A stretch of 6,133 nt of DNA, taken from positions 1-6,133 of the forward strand of contig CATZYB010000151.1 in assembly GCA_958426095.1 (NCBI GenBank). The letters are read 5' to 3'. The notes below the pieces were generated by a model. The model saw nothing but the letters and a program-made list of their open reading frames with translations, was not told where the DNA came from and did not search any database. The first letter of the stretch is position 1; each line of letters starts with the position of its first letter. Position numbers and translations under genes: made by a program. This stretch comes from an uncultured Lachnospiraceae bacterium. GTDB taxonomy: Bacteria > Bacillota > Clostridia > Lachnospirales > Lachnospiraceae. Positions 5,154-6,133 of this stretch are shown piece by piece.

Positions 5154-6133
5154 CTAGTTCAGACCGAATAATTCTGCCAGCTTGTCTTCTTTCAATTCAG
5201 AGCCGATCACACAAAGACGTCCGGTCACATCCGGTTCGCCGTCACGCAGTTCAAATTCACCCGGAACAAGATCAAAATAAATCCAGCCGCCCTTCGTATC
5301 CGGAACCATCCCTTTTGCTCTTAAGATCACACCATAATCTTCTGAATGAGCCAGAACATCCAAAGTCATCTGCATCTGATCCCTGTCGAATTTCTTCGCG
5401 GTCTCCTGACCCCAGCTTGTAAATACATCGTCCGCATGGTGATGACCATGTTCATGATCGTGATCATGGCAGCCGCAGGTGCAGTCCGGTCCATGGTCAT
5501 GGTCGTGATGATGATGTTCATGCTCATGGTCGTGGTCGTGATGATGATGTTCATGCTCATGGTCATGCTCATGTTCATGGTCGTGGTCATGATGATGCTC
5601 ATGTTCTTCCTCGAGCAGTTTCAGAACAAAATCATTCTCTTTCTCCATGGCATCCAGGATCTTATCGCCGTCGATATCATCCCAGGCCGTTGTCACGATG
5701 GTCGCCTTTGGATTATGTTCTTTAATCATTTCGAGGCATTTTGCCAACTTATCCTCAGACATTTTCTGAGTACGGCTCAATACAATCGTTTTCGCATGTT
5801 CAATTTGATTATTAAAGAATTCGCCGAAGTTCTTCATATACATTTTACACTTTTGTCCATCGACGACTGCTGTATAACTGTTCAATGTAATATCTACTTT
5901 TTCTCCGACACCTTCTACCGCACGGATAACATCCGATAATTTACCTACGCCTGACGGTTCAATGATAACACGGTCCGGTGTGTAATCGTGAATAACTTTT
6001 TCAAGCGCCGTACCGAAATCCCCTACCAGAGAACAGCAGATACAGCCGGAATTCATCTCTGTAATCTCAACTCCGGCGTCCTTCAAAAATCCGCCGTCAA
6101 TACCAATCTCGCCAAATTCATTTTCGATCATTA
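5154..6133 (-). CDS. G3E/COG0523 (CobW-like) metal-chaperone GTPase with a long His-rich stretch, N-terminus cut by window edge
   Basis: The frame is open to the right edge. The first visible ATG at 6131 is internal, since it lies at the family motif IENEFGEIGIDGG and the Walker A that should precede it is outside the window, probably by 30-40 residues. Counting from that Met, visible motifs are the metal-binding CICC (30-33), the Walker B-like IIEPSG (56-61), and LSRTQ (118-122) where NKxD is usual. A His/Asp/Glu-rich stretch (177-232) includes CTCGC (217-221), followed by a CobW C-terminal domain (about 236-325, with VILRAKG and WIYFDLVPG). COG0523 proteins use GTP hydrolysis to load metals such as Zn, Co or Ni into client proteins. 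The His stretch suggests metal storage or capture, and the particular metal cannot be read from the sequence. It is the upstream partner of the degenerate GTPase gene in one operon; the promoter is off-window. Confidence 0.92.
   Translation of the reverse strand, partial: MIENEFGEIGIDGGFLKDAGVEITEMNSGCICCSLVGDFGTALEKVIHDYTPDRVIIEPSGVGKLSDVIRAVEGVGEKVDITLNSYTAVVDGQKCKMYMKNFGEFFNNQIEHAKTIVLSRTQKMSEDKLAKCLEMIKEHNPKATIVTTAWDDIDGDKILDAMEKENDFVLKLLEEEHEHHHDHDHEHEHDHEHEHHHHDHDHEHEHHHHDHDHGPDCTCGCHDHDHEHGHHHADDVFTSWGQETAKKFDRDQMQMTLDVLAHSEDYGVILRAKGMVPDTKGGWIYFDLVPGEFELRDGEPDVTGRLCVIGSELKEDKLAELFGLN
5501..5564. repeat. Two copies of a 33-base tandem repeat inside the His-rich coding stretch
   Basis: Bases 5501-5531 recur identically at 5534-5564, a period of 33 bases or 11 codons. 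The protein unit on the minus strand is HEHEHHHHDHD, present twice. The surrounding 5436-5603 is built from similar CAT/GAT/GAA codons on the coding strand. Being a whole number of codons, the unit could expand or contract without frameshift. Confidence 0.85.

Noticed and set aside
5436..5603. CRISPR-like or satellite repeat
   Set aside because: The repetition follows codons of a His-rich protein, with no spacers and only one 33-base unit duplicated.
5346..5939. Plus-strand frame of 197 codons with a Met/Val-rich, membrane-like run
   Set aside because: The Met/Val run is simply the reverse complement of His/Asp/Glu codons of the metal-binding stretch; the minus-strand GTPase is unmistakable.

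Overview
The window looks like a chromosomal segment of a low-to-moderate GC Gram-positive anaerobe, most likely a clostridium of the Lachnospiraceae type. This rests on the strong GGAGG ribosome sites, the short FeoB with a dedicated Cys-rich membrane partner, the clostridial style of the dGTPase N-terminus, and the style of the metal-chaperone GTPases. The organism assignment is an inference; no rRNA or other marker gene is present.

Layout. Bases 1-359 (minus strand) hold the N-terminal third of a dGTP triphosphohydrolase (dgt), cut by the left window edge. A 93-base divergent promoter region separates it from mutY (453-1529, plus), an adenine glycosylase that appears to be read from a leaderless or nearly leaderless mRNA and that ends at a strong hairpin terminator. 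Everything to the right is on the minus strand. The ferrous iron uptake operon feoA-feoB plus a 57-residue Cys-rich membrane protein (4030 down to 1568) has its own promoter and a Fur-like palindrome. Upstream of it, ending at a separate strong terminator, is an operon of two G3E/COG0523 (CobW-like) GTPases (6133 down to 4193). The first of these is cut by the right window edge and carries a long His/Asp/Glu metal-binding stretch. The second has lost the CxCC metal motif and is fused to a domain resembling the C-terminal part of the YcgQ/DUF1980 family.

How the genes work together. FeoA, FeoB and the small Cys-rich protein form one Fe(II) transport unit in the cytoplasmic membrane. The two GTPases are probably a metal (zinc-type, by family analogy) allocation pair, with one canonical metal chaperone and one degenerate paralogue carrying the extra domain. 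MutY is an Fe-S enzyme that removes A opposite 8-oxoguanine, and Dgt trims the dNTP pool; they are divergently transcribed. The least described part of the window is the paired GTPase operon, especially the degenerate GTPase-DUF1980 fusion. No rRNA, tRNA, CRISPR array, insertion sequence or riboswitch was recognised, and no stretch above 300 bases lacks a gene.
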